Source: Nissolia schottii (taxonomy: Eukaryota; Streptophyta; Magnoliopsida; Fabales; Fabaceae). Taken from it: DNA of 64,000 nucleotides. The DNA lies in NCBI GenBank assembly GCA_003254905.1, contig QANU01064415.1, positions 571,686-635,685 on the forward strand. Reading direction: 5' to 3'. The position numbers and the translations under genes were made by a program. Numbering within the stretch: position 1 is the stretch's first letter; each line of letters begins with the position of its first letter. The notes below the pieces were generated by a model. It searched no databases and had not been told where the DNA came from. It saw only the letters and a program-made list of their open reading frames with translations. Positions 23,815-36,700 of the stretch are shown one piece after another.

Positions 23815-25037
23815 TAACTTTCGATGTTATGGGGAATTAAAATTTCGTGTTTTGTTCAATCTAATCTCTACACTTATATGATGTAGTTGAGTCATTCTAA
23901 TGGTTCTTGATCAGATTTTCATTCCCTATTTACTCTTATCACATTTTGATATTTTGTTACTATCACATTTAAATTTAAATATGCATTTATTATCACATTA
24001 TTATGCAGTTACAATTTGCGCAACAATTTCAAATTTTAGGAGAAATTAATGTTTCTACTTGAGATATTCATGACCTTAGTTATTTATTCAATGAACAATT
24101 TACATGTTTTTAGCTCTCAGAGAGTGACTGCCCCACTAATTAATATTATGCATATGCACTAAATACTTTTCATTCCAATGCTTTGTTTTATGCTCTTAGA
24201 TAAGGGGTTAAAGCTTGCTGAAATCGGAGCACAACCACAAGTTTTCAACAGCTTTGAGTGGCAAATATATATTGTCAAAGATAACACAAAAAAAATGTTT
24301 ATAAGGAAAAAGGAAAAAAGTGTCACTGTCAGCACCAACACTAAACCAAAAAAGTAATTATAATTTTGATTAACAATAGATAAGATTTGAATGAGATATA
24401 ATTTATTATAAAGTTTGTTTAGGTAAAGCCTAAATTTCATCTTCAAATAGAAATAGAGAAATCACTTTTATGGGGATGGTTAAGTTAGAGACCAAAATAG
24501 TCATGAAATCTCAACCATAAAAAAAAATTAATCAATGGTCTAGATTATATTTTAAAAAATTGCAAAATAAATTATATTTATATTTTATAATATTTTTATT
24601 TAACTTCCCAATTATACCCTTAATAATTAATAATCCTTTTACTCCTTTTGGTGCCTTCACAACACACTACTGCTCCCCCAACTTCTGACGTTAGTGTCAC
24701 CCCACCATCACCACCGCGGCCGACCTTCTCCTAGCGACTTAAAAAATTAGAGACAAACTCTAGGTAACTCAATCAAATAGACAAAAACATCACCACATCT
24801 CACATTAACTAGAAACTTTAGTAACCTTTATCATCATTCATTAACAAAGAATATTACAATAGTAGCGTACTATTGTCAAACGTACATTACAATTGTACTT
24901 CCTCCCTACTATACTTTAAACTTCACACTTTTTAGTTATTTAGATATACATTTATGATGGGGAGTCATATATTTATTCATATTTTTATAATTATTGATGT
25001 CTATAATTTATAATTATAGTGTAAATAAATTATAATA

Positions 25038-25623
25038 ACTAGCGGCTTAACAGGTACTAACGTGTCTCCCAAGCCACCGTTTTTATTTTATAAGTATTAA
25101 TATAATTAAGAATTAATTTAATAATTAAAAAAATATAAAAGATGTTAGTGAGTTGATTAGTAGTTATTATTGAGATGGAGTGGTTAGTGGGTTGAGTTGA
25201 AAAAGAAAATAAATATATATATATATATAAAGCAAATAAAATTGAAGTTTAAATAAAAATTAATAGACTTGAAATAATAATTCAATGGAGTTAACAGATA
25301 CCAAAGGTTATAAGCAAATATAACATACACACACTAGTGGCTTGACAATCGTGTCCGTGTTTGCCAAGCCATATTTTTTATTTCATAAGTATTAATCTAA
25401 TTAATTATATGATACATATTTTTTATCAATATAATTAAGAATTAATTTAATAATTAAAAAAATAAAAAGATGTTAGTGAATTGGTTAGTAGTTATTATTA
25501 GGATATAGTGGTAATTGAGTTGAGTGGACAAAATAAATATATATATAAAAAATAATGATAATGAAATTTAAATAAAATTTAACGGAGTTGAAATAATAAT
25601 TCAATGAAGTTAATAGAGACCAA
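25038..25623. repeat. Diverged tandem duplication of about 270 bp
   Basis: About 25038-25306 and 25331-25623 align from CTAGCGGCTTRAC / CTAGTGGCTTGAC through AAGATGTTAGTGA, TTAGTAGTTATTATT and AATAATTCAATG. The second copy has a small internal insertion of about 35 bases. No coding potential. Confidence 0.65.
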
Positions 25624-28263
25624 AATTACTTTTGGAACCCTCTTTATATAAACGTATAGAAGTATATATATTACAATATTTGAATTTGGTAAAAAATTTT
25701 AAGAGAGGGTGTTTCTGCTCTAAAAAAATATAAGTCACTTTTTTTGTGTTTGGTAAATTAAAAAGTTAGAGAGTTTTTTCTCTGAGTTCAGAGATGCTTT
25801 TGGAAACTTTTTAAAATAACTTTTTAAAGCTGACTTATGCTCTTCACAATGGAAAAAGACTAAATAACTTTAAATTAAAATAAAAATCCAAATTTACCCA
25901 TTTATCCATTAAAATCATGGTTCTCCCTCATTAGTTTTTTTATTATTTATGTATATTCTAGTCAATTTATATTTTAGGAGTAACATTATAGTATATTTAC
26001 CAACACTATTTTGTGATTGTTGCTTATTAAAAGTCATTTTTATCGTATTTTACCAAACAATACCATTGTGACTTTTTAAGAGTCCAACAAATTTGCAAAC
26101 TTGTGAAAAACAACAATTTTACTAATCTATATGACATTACGGTATTAAAAATATTTTATTTAAAAAAATTATATACGATACGACACAAGGATCCAAATGC
26201 TTTCCCTTTTAATTCAAATCACGCCGATTTCATTACACACTCAATTTGATTAGTTATTATTAAGATACTATTTCATATTCATCAATTTTCGATGAACTAT
26301 TGCGTTGTGTTTCCTTGTATCATATTTTTTCGCTTTTAGGAGTTTTTTTTGGGTCGATGTGCTATCAGATTTTAGGCAGTGGTATCAACGATTATTCAAG
26401 AATGTGCATGAGATTTTGTGACTGTTTATTTACACATTGTTATATTGGACAAATACTAATACAAATCGAACACTGAAAATTTCTTATTTATTTTTGGCTC
26501 TTGTTGCTTCTAATCTGCTATGTACTAAAGAGAAAATTTCCTACTAATTAAATCCTGCAACACTAATTGTTCTAGTTCCCTGCAAATATTGACTAGCTAG
26601 TTTAAAATTGCTCTCTTAAAGCATAATTTAATCTTAAAATTAATTGTCATGTCAACAATTAACAAAAGACAAAAATTTATGAAAAAATATTTTTTAACAA
26701 AAAAATTATAAAAGGTAAAAAATAAAATTCACGATTTATGAATGACTAAAAACTAAATTAATCATTATTTTTATCTATATCATTACCAGTTTTTTTTTTT
26801 CCGAGTAAGGGCATGGTCTAGCTCACATACTCTGTATGCCAATATTAACATTGTTTGGATTGACTTTTTCTTAAAATATAATAAAAAGAACTTTTATAAT
26901 TTTAAGAGTATTTTAATATAATTTTAAGTATTCTTTTATTTTTTTATTAAAAAATATTTTACTAAAAAAACTCTAATAAAAAAAATATTTTTATTATAGG
27001 GCAGTCCAAACGATTTTAACGGTAATGATAATAAAAAAAAGGCCTAAAACAGTGCGTTATTGTACGTTATTCAGGCCAGCTTCTCAGTGGGCGGCTGCCC
27101 ATTGGAAAACAAATGACCATTTCCATCATTCAAGCACATTTTCCAGTCCATTTATACAAAACTCAGAATCGGCCTGTTTCTGTTTTTTTTTTGTACGTGT
27201 GGACCAACTTCATTGACCCAACTTCACACATTTTATTAGAATAAAACCTATTATGTTAACTAGCCTGCATACGGAGAGTAGTAGTAGTTTTAAAATTGTG
27301 TTTTTTTTGTTGGTAGAGGTGAGGCTTTTTTTTATTTTTATGCAGAGTTAAGAGATGGTGAATATTAGATAATAAGTGATATTAGATAGTGACGAGTGAA
27401 TGGTAAATAATAAAATATATATTAATATTCTTTTTAATGATAATAATATGTGAGTATTAAAAATAAAATAATGAATGATATGAAAAGAAAATTAGAGACA
27501 ATTTTTTTTTGTCTTACTCCCTTCATCGACTAGTATAGATATTTATATGTTATAACATTTTAAGTAATTACATTTTTAATCAATAGTTAAGATCTTGCAA
27601 TTTTCGATAATTTAGAGGAGTGAACATCAACTTGTAATTAAGAACCTCTCCTTTGGCTATCATATGATATTTTTGGCAAGGAACATGAGGAGATGGTCGG
27701 ACATGGCGGTAAGATTGTTAAAATTGAAATTTTAAATAGGAGAAAAACTCATTCTAGTAACAATACAAAAGACTACAATATAGTTGTGAAGGATTTGAAG
27801 CTACAAATTTTAGTTGATATTGCACCTTCATTTACTATCATAACTATTATGATGACCTCATTTGCACTTTTAAGTGCAGCTATAACTTGTTTTGTATCAA
27901 TTTTTTTAGCCTTTAACGTTGGTACAAACCTATGTTGTTATTACATTATCATTTAATGTAAAAAATTAGTAAAAAAATTAAGGATTAATTTGATCTACAA
28001 CTTACAATTTTAAAAATTAAAAAGTCAAATTTTAAAATTTAAAAATAAAAGTAACTCAAACTTACATTTTAAAGATCAAAATAAGCATTACTATTTTTAA
28101 GTAAGATAAAAAAATAAAATAAATCATAAAATCATAATCACAATTTAAATTATAATATCCTAGTGATAATAAAATTTGTGGATCTCTTCTAAAATTTAAA
28201 TACCGCCTTGTTTGATGTGATGTCCTGTGTGGAGTAAAAAAATAATTAAAAGAAGAGAAGAGC

Positions 28264-28270
28264 TATAAAG
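28264..28270 (+). promoter_or_regulatory. Candidate TATA box of COX10
   Basis: TATAAAG lies 85 bases before the COX10 ATG, which allows a 5' UTR of about 50 bases. Position and sequence are the only evidence. Confidence 0.4.
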
Positions 28271-28348
28271 GAACGAGGAAGCAGCAGCGTGAACAGTGTC
28301 CGTGATTGGTGTGCGCGTCGCTCCGTCCGTCCCTCCCTGCAACCAACC

Positions 28349-31300
28349 ATGTTGAGGAGGACTTGTCTCACCTTGTATTCCAAATCTCAGCAGAATCTCA
28401 ATCCTCTCATCCACCACCACCACCACCGCCACCGTCGTTATCTGCACTCGTCCGCAGCGGATCTGCCCTCCTCCTCCTCCTCAGCAGCAGGGTCGAAAGC
28501 GACGGAGCTGGTCTCCTTCACCCGCCACTATGCCACCTGCTATTGGGAACTCTCCAAAGCTCGCCTCAGGTCTGCTTTCTTTTTCTCTCCTTTCCCTTCT
28601 CTTTCATTCATTTGATTTGATTTCGCTCTAATTTCCCCTCTTCCCCTATTCTATTATTATTATTATTATTCAGCAATTGATTCCAGAAACTGACCATCTG
28701 TGTTAAGTCTTCCCTGATTCATGGCCGTGCATTTATTGTAGATGTAGGGATTTGGAATTAGATGTTGCCCCCTTTTGACTTTTTTGACCTTTGCAATTGC
28801 ACGCTTGTTTTTGTTGGTGGTGTTGATATTGATTATTTTCTCATGCCATACATAGCAGTTATTATTGTGCTAATACGTGTTATTCTTTTCTCTTTTTATT
28901 TTTTTGTTATTATAACCGTTTTGTTTCAAGTTTCGACTTACACTTTTGTGAATGAATTCCAGCATGCTTGTGGTTGCAACATCTGGGACTGGATTTGTCT
29001 TGGGCAGCACTAGTGCTGTTGACCTTTCGGCCCTTTCTTGGACTTGCGTGGGTACTATGATGGTTGCTGCATCTGCTAACTCCTTGAATCAGGTTGCTTC
29101 TTCTTGACAACACTTGTATTGTGTTTTCATTTGCTTCTCTTTTTCGTACCTCTGTTTTGAACTCAGTGGCATATTGGTGCTCTCTCTTTAAGATATGGTA
29201 GAGTCTAGAATGACCATTGATTTGTTTAGTACGTAACATCCATTCAATGGTTGTGCCCTTTTAGGTTTTTGAGGTAAAAAATGATGCCAAGATGAAGAGA
29301 ACGAGTCGACGGCCACTACCCTCAGGGAGAATTACAGTGCCTCATGCAGTTTGCTGGGCATCCTCTGTTGGTTTAGGTGGCACAGCTCTGCTAGCAACAC
29401 AGGTGGTGAAATAAATTTGCTAATTTCTTTCATTGTGGTTTTCCTTTTTCTAGTTGCAAACCTTTGGGTGGTTTTCTTTTCAAATGTTTGATGTGCTTCA
29501 AGTTGAGGGACTAACATTGTAGCTTTATGACAAGGTTGTTCCAGGCTAATATGTTAGCTGCTGGGCTTGCTGCTTCCAATCTGATTTTGTATGCATTTGT
29601 ATATACCCCATTGAAGCAGATTCATCCTGTTAATACATGGGTGGGGGCTGTTGTTGGCGCTATTCCACCACTTTTGGGGTAAATTGTCGTCAAGTTTTCT
29701 TTTGGCTTTCTTATGTGTGGTTTTCAGAATGGTGGAGAGATATATGTGACATTGATTAATCTTTTGACCATGTGAAATGCAAATTATAAAATCCCTTTAA
29801 ACTTGTTCCACATAAAGATTGTTGTGGAGAATACAATTTTGGGCAACTTATAATAACAAGGTCTTTTCAAAAGCTCAACCCGAACGCAAACTGAAAATGT
29901 TTCATATCCCTGTTTTGTTTCCATAGTTTCCATATTCATTAAAGCAAATTAAGAGTGTACTAGCCTAGGGATTTTTTTTTCTCTTATGATGTTATAGTTA
30001 GTGATATACTAGCCTCTGGCTGCATCTTGCCTATCTGATGTCAAGTAGAGCCCACTCCTAAATGCTAGGCTACTAAGGAGAAAAAGCTTCTACCTCAAAC
30101 CCCAAGCCAATATGGGAGTCATGCTACCGTTTCACTATCCCTCTTATGTTATGGAGTCTTCTTTGTGTGCGGGTGCATGTGTGAACCCAAATACTAGTTT
30201 GCATACTATGTGATTAATAAGAATGGTATTTATATTGATTTTGACTATTTGATATCAAATACTTTTCATATTTATTTCTATGGTAGAGAGACTATTTTTC
30301 ATCTTGATATATTTTGTTTATGTTTAGTTTCCATTACCAGAGCATCCACTTTTTTCCTCATTTAGTAGTTAGAAGAAAGTTTAGGATAATGAATTAAGAG
30401 GCCTAAACGTTACTCTTTTCAATTTCCTGTAAAATATGCTGCCTCTCTACTTATTTGTTAAAAGGAAAAGCAAATTTTAAGTCCAACGGTGTTTATAAGC
30501 GATATACTGAACGAGTACATGATCCAAAGTCTAACCTCCGAAAATTGAGTGTAAACTCTGTTAAACTTAAAATTGATATAGTTGTTTTTTCTTCTTCTTT
30601 GCTCTTACGCCTTTCTAATTTGTATAGGCATGTGCTTGTATGTTTTCTGCTGTCCCTCACCTATTTGTTTTGATTTTCAGATGGGCTGCGGCTTCTGGTG
30701 ATATTTCACTAAATGGATTAATTCTTCCAGCTGCTTTGTATTTTTGGCAGTTACCACATTTTATGGCTCTTGCCTATCTGTGCCGTAATGACTATGCTGC
30801 AGGAGGGTATGTCCATATATTATTGTCTACAGTGATAAATTTGTTTTATCAACTACTTTTGTGCCTCCCGAATACCTTACTTGTTTAAGACTTTAAAAAG
30901 TGGATCCCTTTGTTCAAAGAGAAATGACTTTAGTGAAAGCCTACGCCTCATGACAGTGATACAGCCATACAGGGGTCTGCATAGTTTATACTGAAGCACT
31001 GAATTATTGATTTATGGATTTGTTCCAAGAAATCACTGTTATAATTTTCATTTTGGTGTTTTAACTAAAAGTAAATAAATTCTTCTTGGTTGTTTATCAG
31101 TGCAATCAATATCTACCTATAAGTCCCTGTGCATGTAAACAAAGAATCAAATGGCTCTTATGCCAAATCTGGTGCAAAATACCATATTTTTTCTTTGGAA
31201 CTATAGGAATCCAATTTCAAATTTTAAGCTATAAGGACCCTACATGAAAATTCCCTGAAAGTATAAAGAGCTATAGCTTAGCTTGACCAAAATTATAACA

Positions 31301-32177
31301 TTTAGTATACAAACTCCTTCTTTCTTGTCTTTTTTGGGAACACTAATTATTTCTATCTATATTTGTTAAATATATATTGTGACTCTGATTGGTGCACTTG
31401 GCTGATGATCTGCACTCTAAATATATTTCATTCAGTTACAGATGGTCCAACTTATTAACTATATGACATTACTTACTAACATATATGTTTGTGTTGCAAA
31501 TTTAGGTTTAAGATGTACTCTCTTGCTGATGAATCTGGGCGGAGAACAGCATTGGTGGCATTGAGGAACTCAATATATCTAATACCTTTGGGTTTCTTGG
31601 CTTATGATTGTTAGTAGACTTTTTCTCCTACTAGAAATGCTTTACTAAATATATATATATTTTTTTTGCGGGGATTTTTCATCTTAATTATATGATGCAA
31701 ATATTGATCACATTCTTCTTAGTTTAAGATGAGACTCATTTTTTTAAGATATCATATCAAAGGCTCCTCGTGAGACTCATGTTTCTGCACCTTTCAACAG
31801 GGGGCGTGACTTCTGGATGGTTTTGTCTCGAGTCCACTGTTCTTACCCTTGCAATAAGCGCTGCAGCATTTTCATTCTATAGAGACCGTACTAAAGAAAA
31901 GGCTAGAAGAATGTTCCATGCCAGTCTTCTCTACCTACCTGTGTTTATGTCTGGGCTTCTAATTCATCGTCGTTCTGATAACCAACAATTGTTGGAAGAC
32001 AATGCAAAGTGTCTTGTGAAGTCTTCATCCTCTGTGGAAACCGTAGAGCTGGAGGATGACAATGGCAACCAGAAGGTCAAGGGGAGGCGCCCCAATCGAA
32101 CACAGGCAAGGCCACCCGTAGCATATGCCTCTGTTGCCCCTTTTCCCTTTTTGCCTGTTCCTTATAATGTTCCTTGA
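28349..32177 (+). CDS. COX10: Protoheme IX farnesyltransferase, mitochondrial (heme O synthase)
   Basis: COX10 farnesylates protoheme in the inner mitochondrial membrane to give heme O, the precursor of heme A for cytochrome c oxidase. Seven exons, 28349-28569, 28963-29092, 29265-29402, 29545-29678, 30681-30806, 31506-31609 and 31801-32177, join in phase to 409 residues. The first 60 residues are basic, His/Ser-rich and lack acidic residues until Asp38, as in a mitochondrial presequence. Then come the UbiA-type helices with the conserved [19 protein letters not shown]...RPLPSGR prenyl-binding loop, [20 protein letters not shown], and [12 protein letters not shown] followed by CRNDYAAGG. The C-terminal tail ends in the plant-conserved [15 protein letters not shown]. 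The start is the first ATG (28349) after the candidate TATA. Confidence 0.95.
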
Positions 32178-32391
32178 TATCTATTGTCCAGATTTCCTAT
32201 AACTCAATTTTCTCGTGAAATTTTGTTCGGGTTGTTTATATATTCATTGAAAAGGTATTCTGATTGGCTTTTTAAGCTGTTAAGGGTGTTTTGTTTCTTG
32301 CATATATGTGGTACTTTTTTCAGAAGCATCAGCAATCTGGAATAAATGATACTTTGTTTCTTGCATATATATGGTACTTTTTTTTTTTTTT

Positions 32392-32699
32392 NNNNNNNNN
32401 NNNNNNNNNNNNNNNNNNNNNNNNNNNNNNNNNNNNNNNNNNNNNNNNNNNNNNNNNNNNNNNNNNNNNNNNNNNNNNNNNNNNNNNNNNNNNNNNNNNN
32501 NNNNNNNNNNNNNNNNNNNNNNNNNNNNNNNNNNNNNNNNNNNNNNNNNNNNNNNNNNNNNNNNNNNNNNNNNNNNNNNNNNNNNNNNNNNNNNNNNNNN
32601 NNNNNNNNNNNNNNNNNNNNNNNNNNNNNNNNNNNNNNNNNNNNNNNNNNNNNNNNNNNNNNNNNNNNNNNNNNNNNNNNNNNNNNNNNNNNNNNNNNN
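32392..32699. other. Assembly gap (308 N)
   Basis: Unknown bases, with a poly-T run on the left and a TA microsatellite (32700-32738) on the right. Translations across it are meaningless. Confidence 0.99.

Positions 32700-32738
<39 letters not shown>
32700..32738. repeat. TA microsatellite
   Basis: Pure TA dinucleotide run at the right edge of the gap. The length may be truncated by the gap. Confidence 0.95.
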
Positions 32739-32744
<6 letters not shown>

Positions 32745-33291
32745 GAATCACCGGTATAAGAACCCAAATAACTTAATCAAACTCAAAGGTAAGCACCTAT
32801 AAGAAGTAAAGATTTCTCAGCAATAATTTTTTTCATTCTTAAAACTCTAACTTGAGATCACTATTTAAGAGATCAAAACTATATCATCTTGACAAACTCA
32901 CATTAATAAATATTTGTAAATTAAATAAAAGTTATCAAAGAATATACATTTAATTTCTTTCCGTGCATTGCTCAGGAGAAATATCTAAATACGTATTATT
33001 CCTGTATACACACTATATCATAAAGTGAGGCACTAATCCGATAAATCAATTGGGATTTAATAAATTACCCAAGATTTTCCTATTATTCACTGCTAAATCA
33101 ATTTTATGTCAACAATCACAATAATGCCTTCGGTGATGTTGTGCGACGTGGACGACGAGGAGGGGGGACGATATGCATGATCCAACTTCTTCTTTGGTGT
33201 AATCAGCTTACTCTGATAATACGCGAGCTTAATCAGCTTAATTCATTAAGAAAGTTTCCTTGCTTATTTTTATTATTATATTTAGGATATT

Positions 33292-33539
33292 ATTTGGATT
33301 TAATAATAAAAATAAGTAAAAACTTATTTTGAATTAATTATTAAATCCAAATAATTATATTAATCTCATGCATTTTAGTTTAATTTTTAAAAATTACTTA
33401 TATAATATAAATGTGAAATATTTAAATGTTATTAAAAAATTAGAAATTCTCAATAAAATATTTATTTCAGACCTACTGTAAATTAGATAATTTTTTTTAT
33501 AGTAAATAGTCTTGGTTATTTTTATTATTAAATCCAAAT
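33292..33539. repeat. Perfect 24-bp inverted repeat, MITE-like
   Basis: 33292-33315 (starting ATTTGGATTTAATAAT) is exactly complementary to 33516-33539. A third partial copy of the motif lies near 33337. The enclosed DNA is AT-rich. No target duplication could be recognised. Confidence 0.55.
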
Positions 33540-33813
33540 AGTCTTACTAGTTTCATAGAAATATATTTATATATATTATATTATATTAATTACTTTATTT
33601 TAAAGTTAAAAAATAATTATTATTGACTCACTTAAAAAAAATTGAGAGTATTCACTGTTTTATAATAGTAATGTGGGGTCTCATTTAGTTATACTTTAAG
33701 AGTAGTCTTTTTTTTTTTAATTGTTCAATTAAATAATAACTCAATTAAATAAATATTAAAAAATCAATCGAAATACGTACATAATCTATTTTTCCACAGG
33801 TAATTGAAGGGAA

Positions 33814-34869
33814 TCAATTCATGTTCACATTACATCCATTGAACTTGAACTTAAGAAGCAATTTCCCCTTTCCATTCATACCAATATTCTTATTTTTAGC
33901 TACTTCTTCATGATCATGAAATTCCCTTGCAGCTTTTTTCCCACATGAATTTTCCTCCTCACCATCCTTCATCTCATCAGCATAAAAAAACTTGTTCATC
34001 CTAATGGAATCTTCTAGAGTACAGCGCCGCGCCACAGCCAGAATATCCGCCATCAAACGCTTCTTACATCTTCTTCTGCCCCTCCTCCGGCGCTTATGAT
34101 CTTTCAGTACTGCCTTATTGGACATTAATGCCAATGTTGGAGGAGGAGGAGGACTAGTTTCATTAACATGGTGATGATGATGGTTAATTGAACTTTGGAG
34201 CATTGCCTTATGTTGTTGTTGATTATAAGACATAACTTTGGTTTTGCATGACTCAAATTCATGACTGCTATCATCTTGCAATTGCATCATGATCAAGTTT
34301 GAACAACCCTTGTGTGAATCAAACGGAGGCAACACATCAGTGAGGCCATGGTTTAGGCACATATGCAAGTACTTCTCAGGGAATGGCCAATTATTAAGGA
34401 TGTTTCTGTGACGGCAAGCAAGTGCAAAGTGTCTGCAACAAAATTAAACAAATTATGTTACCTGTTATCTAATATCTATCTAGTATAATCTTAATTTCCA
34501 CTTCTGTTTATCAATTCAACTCAGCTTTTAACTACACTATCTAGATTCAACTAACTGTTCAAGTTTAACAAAATGTAACAGAGAATAATCAGAAGCATGA
34601 TTATAAGTGTTGTTGTAAAGAATTAATTAAAAGATCATAAATAACATACAACAAATCCATCCAAAAAGGAACATCAAACCATAGAAGCACAAGATACTGC
34701 AATTCAAGAAACCAATCTAAATATATAACATGCAATACAAGCAGCCAAAAAAGAAAATTATAATATTTTCTAGTAGTAAATTTTTGTCAAGCATGCAAAT
34801 TAAGTACCTTATTGAAAAGGGTTTAACAAGTGGTTCAGCCGCAGGAAGAGGGTTTCGTTGGTGGGACAT
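33814..34869 (-). CDS. Small basic protein of unknown function, likely nuclear
   Basis: I cannot name this family, though the N-terminal third looks conserved in style. Exon 1 (34869-34808) and exon 2 (34432-33814) join in phase to 226 residues. Residues 1-58 read as a compact unit (NPLPAAEPLVKPFSIRHFAL, RHRNILNNWPFPEKYL, then CLNHG and VLPPF). A linker follows with five His (105-109) and five Pro (115-119). Then comes a strong basic block at 132-146 (KDHKRRRRGRRRCKK) that would serve as a bipartite-type nuclear signal, followed by a helix-prone MADILAVARRCTLEDSIRMN. The start is set by ATGTCC in exon 1 just before the conserved-looking core. Upstream DNA contains a (GA)20 tract that may lie in the promoter or leader. 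No known domain is claimed. Confidence 0.7.
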
Positions 34870-35263
34870 GATTTCCACACAACAAAGATTGAAAATTTAA
34901 CTTTGCAATTCGATCAGCAAAACCCCCCAAAGTTAAGTTTCTGTTAGTAGCTTCTGGAACGCTACACATACGATGATGGTATTGAAGACCAAAAACTCCA
35001 TAAAATCACCGAGTCGTAGCTGAAAGCATGGTACCCTAGAACACAAAAGAACAAATCAGAGATTTGCAGGGCACCAAATATGCATGTGGGTACCCCCCAA
35101 ATTAAAGATGAACAATTTATGCAGAGAACATGAAGAAAAGAAGAAGAAAAAAACGGAAACTTTTGGTGAGTTCTTCAAGGAAGCAACAGAGTGGGGTAAT
35201 ACCTTGAAGCTTCAGAGGTCAGAAGAGGTGTCACAAAACAACTTAGGTTACAAGTGGTAAAGA

Positions 35264-35266
<3 letters not shown>

Positions 35267-35306
<40 letters not shown>
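35267..35306. repeat. (GA)20 microsatellite
   Basis: Forty bases of GA repeat about 400 bases upstream of the basic-protein ATG. Read on the gene's strand it is a CT tract. Such tracts are common in plant leaders and bind BPC/GAGA factors. Confidence 0.95.
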
Positions 35307-35308
<2 letters not shown>

Positions 35309-36204
35309 AGGGAAACTGAGTCGAGAATGAGGTAGTAGAATAGTCACTTGTTCGTGGTTTTTTGTTTCCCCATTTGGTTTGGATTTTGTTGAGTTCGTTG
35401 AACTATTAATAACAGTGTAATTAAGAGAGAAATCTTTTATTATTTATTATTGTTAATTTAATTGGGTTTGCCCTTATTTTCTGCTATTTATAAAATAAGG
35501 CTCCTTTTAATAACCCTTAACACCCTCTAAAATGTGAAAACAGGACATATCCAAAACTACAAATTATGCACCCCTCATAAATATTTTCTATTATATATAC
35601 ACATGCCAATTTCCAACTAAAATTGAGAAAAGTTTGAGGCTTATAGAAAATGAAGTGGGTTATACTTATAGATGGTTAAGAAGGTACGATATAATATAAT
35701 CAAATTGAGCAGAATGGTAAATTAAGCTATATATGTTGTCAAACATAATTTATCTTGTTAGAATTTACGTTTTTTTTTTTTGTATATATACACATAGAAA
35801 CTCGTCATTGTTTTGGGTACATATAGATATAAGGCATGCAGGGCAAAGCATCTGGTAACAACTGGAATGGAGGGCCAACCACAGTCAGGAGAAGGGACAA
35901 TGAGCTGATCACACGATTATCAGATTCTTACCACTTTAAGGAAAACACAACCTTCATATGTGTTATCTCTTGCATATATGTTTAATTACCCTTCCTAAAC
36001 AATATTGCATGTACTCAAGAATGTTTAGTTTAGTTACATGAAGTAGAGTGTAACATCACTTGGAATTTCCATTGATTTTACACACTTCAGATCAGCAACT
36101 CAAATCTGACAGTACTGCTAGTAACACACATATGTGTGTGTATATATATATATATATCATCAGAACTTAGTTGAGTTGGTGATACAATCAAATCGAATGG
36201 AATT

Positions 36205-36700
36205 GAGATGTTATATGACTCTAACCTTGAGTTGACTCCAAGAGCTTGAAGGCGACGAACACGGTGGTGGTTGGTAGCCTTGGGTAGTGGTGGTGATACT
36301 TGCAAAAGATATTCTGATGCTTATAACTCAGTTTGTAAGTGAATATGAGGTAAGTAAATTGGTTAAAGAATGTATCTGAACGTGAATGAGATACATACTT
36401 ATATACCTGGACGGATAGGATTCTGGTTGTTGTAAGATATCTGTAACCGCTCATGAGGTTATCATGGGCTCATTAGGAGTCGTGTGCATAATAATGTCCA
36501 TAAAATCTCTTATACGTTATGACCGTTATGCTAGCATTATTAATTGCTCCAATAAATTCTAAGCAGTTATAGAATCTTAAACTCAATGGGTCGAATGTTC
36601 ATGTTATGTCGGACATACATAAGTGGAAACTATAACGGAACCATGACGAGCATCTCATACTTGGATTTTGGGTCGTAACAGTTGGCATATTAAGACTTAC
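36205..36700. mobile_element. Fossil repeat, probable LTR-type fragment (copy 1)
   Basis: This shares a recognisable core with 52285-52760 (CCAAGAGCTTGAAGG-type start, GGTAGCCTTGG, CTTGCAAAAGATATTCTGA). Both copies end near GTAACA. The shape is that of a solo LTR of a retrotransposon, old and broken, without coding parts. No clean target duplication was seen, so the family is uncertain. Confidence 0.4.

Larger units (their letters stand above)
21176..28263. other. Long AT-rich intergenic region
   Basis: Upstream DNA of transketolase B (to about 21500), then about 6.5 kb without a credible gene. It holds the foldback element at 22972-23814, a diverged duplication at 25038-25623 and many A/T runs. 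Open frames here (24159-24446, 27025-27216, 27693-27956) are low-complexity, lack recognisable domains and are not called. Confidence 0.5.
32178..33813. other. Intergenic spacer with assembly gap
   Basis: This contains the COX10 3' UTR, a repeated segment beside the gap, the gap, a TA microsatellite and an inverted repeat at 33292-33539. Nothing coding was seen. Confidence 0.5.

Noticed and set aside
24159-24446. 95-codon frame with hydrophobic segments
   Set aside because: AT-rich low-complexity translation without motif or context.
27693-27956. 87-codon frame with a hydrophobic C-terminus
   Set aside because: No homologous pattern recognised, no promoter or splice evidence.
28910-29239. 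Minus-strand frame inside COX10
   Set aside because: Shadow of COX10 exon 2 and flanking introns.
32204-32802. Open frames spanning the gap
   Set aside because: They consist of N bases and TA repeats.
36087-36454. Minus-strand frames in the fossil repeat
   Set aside because: Short, overlapping and lying in repeat DNA; no known protein pattern.
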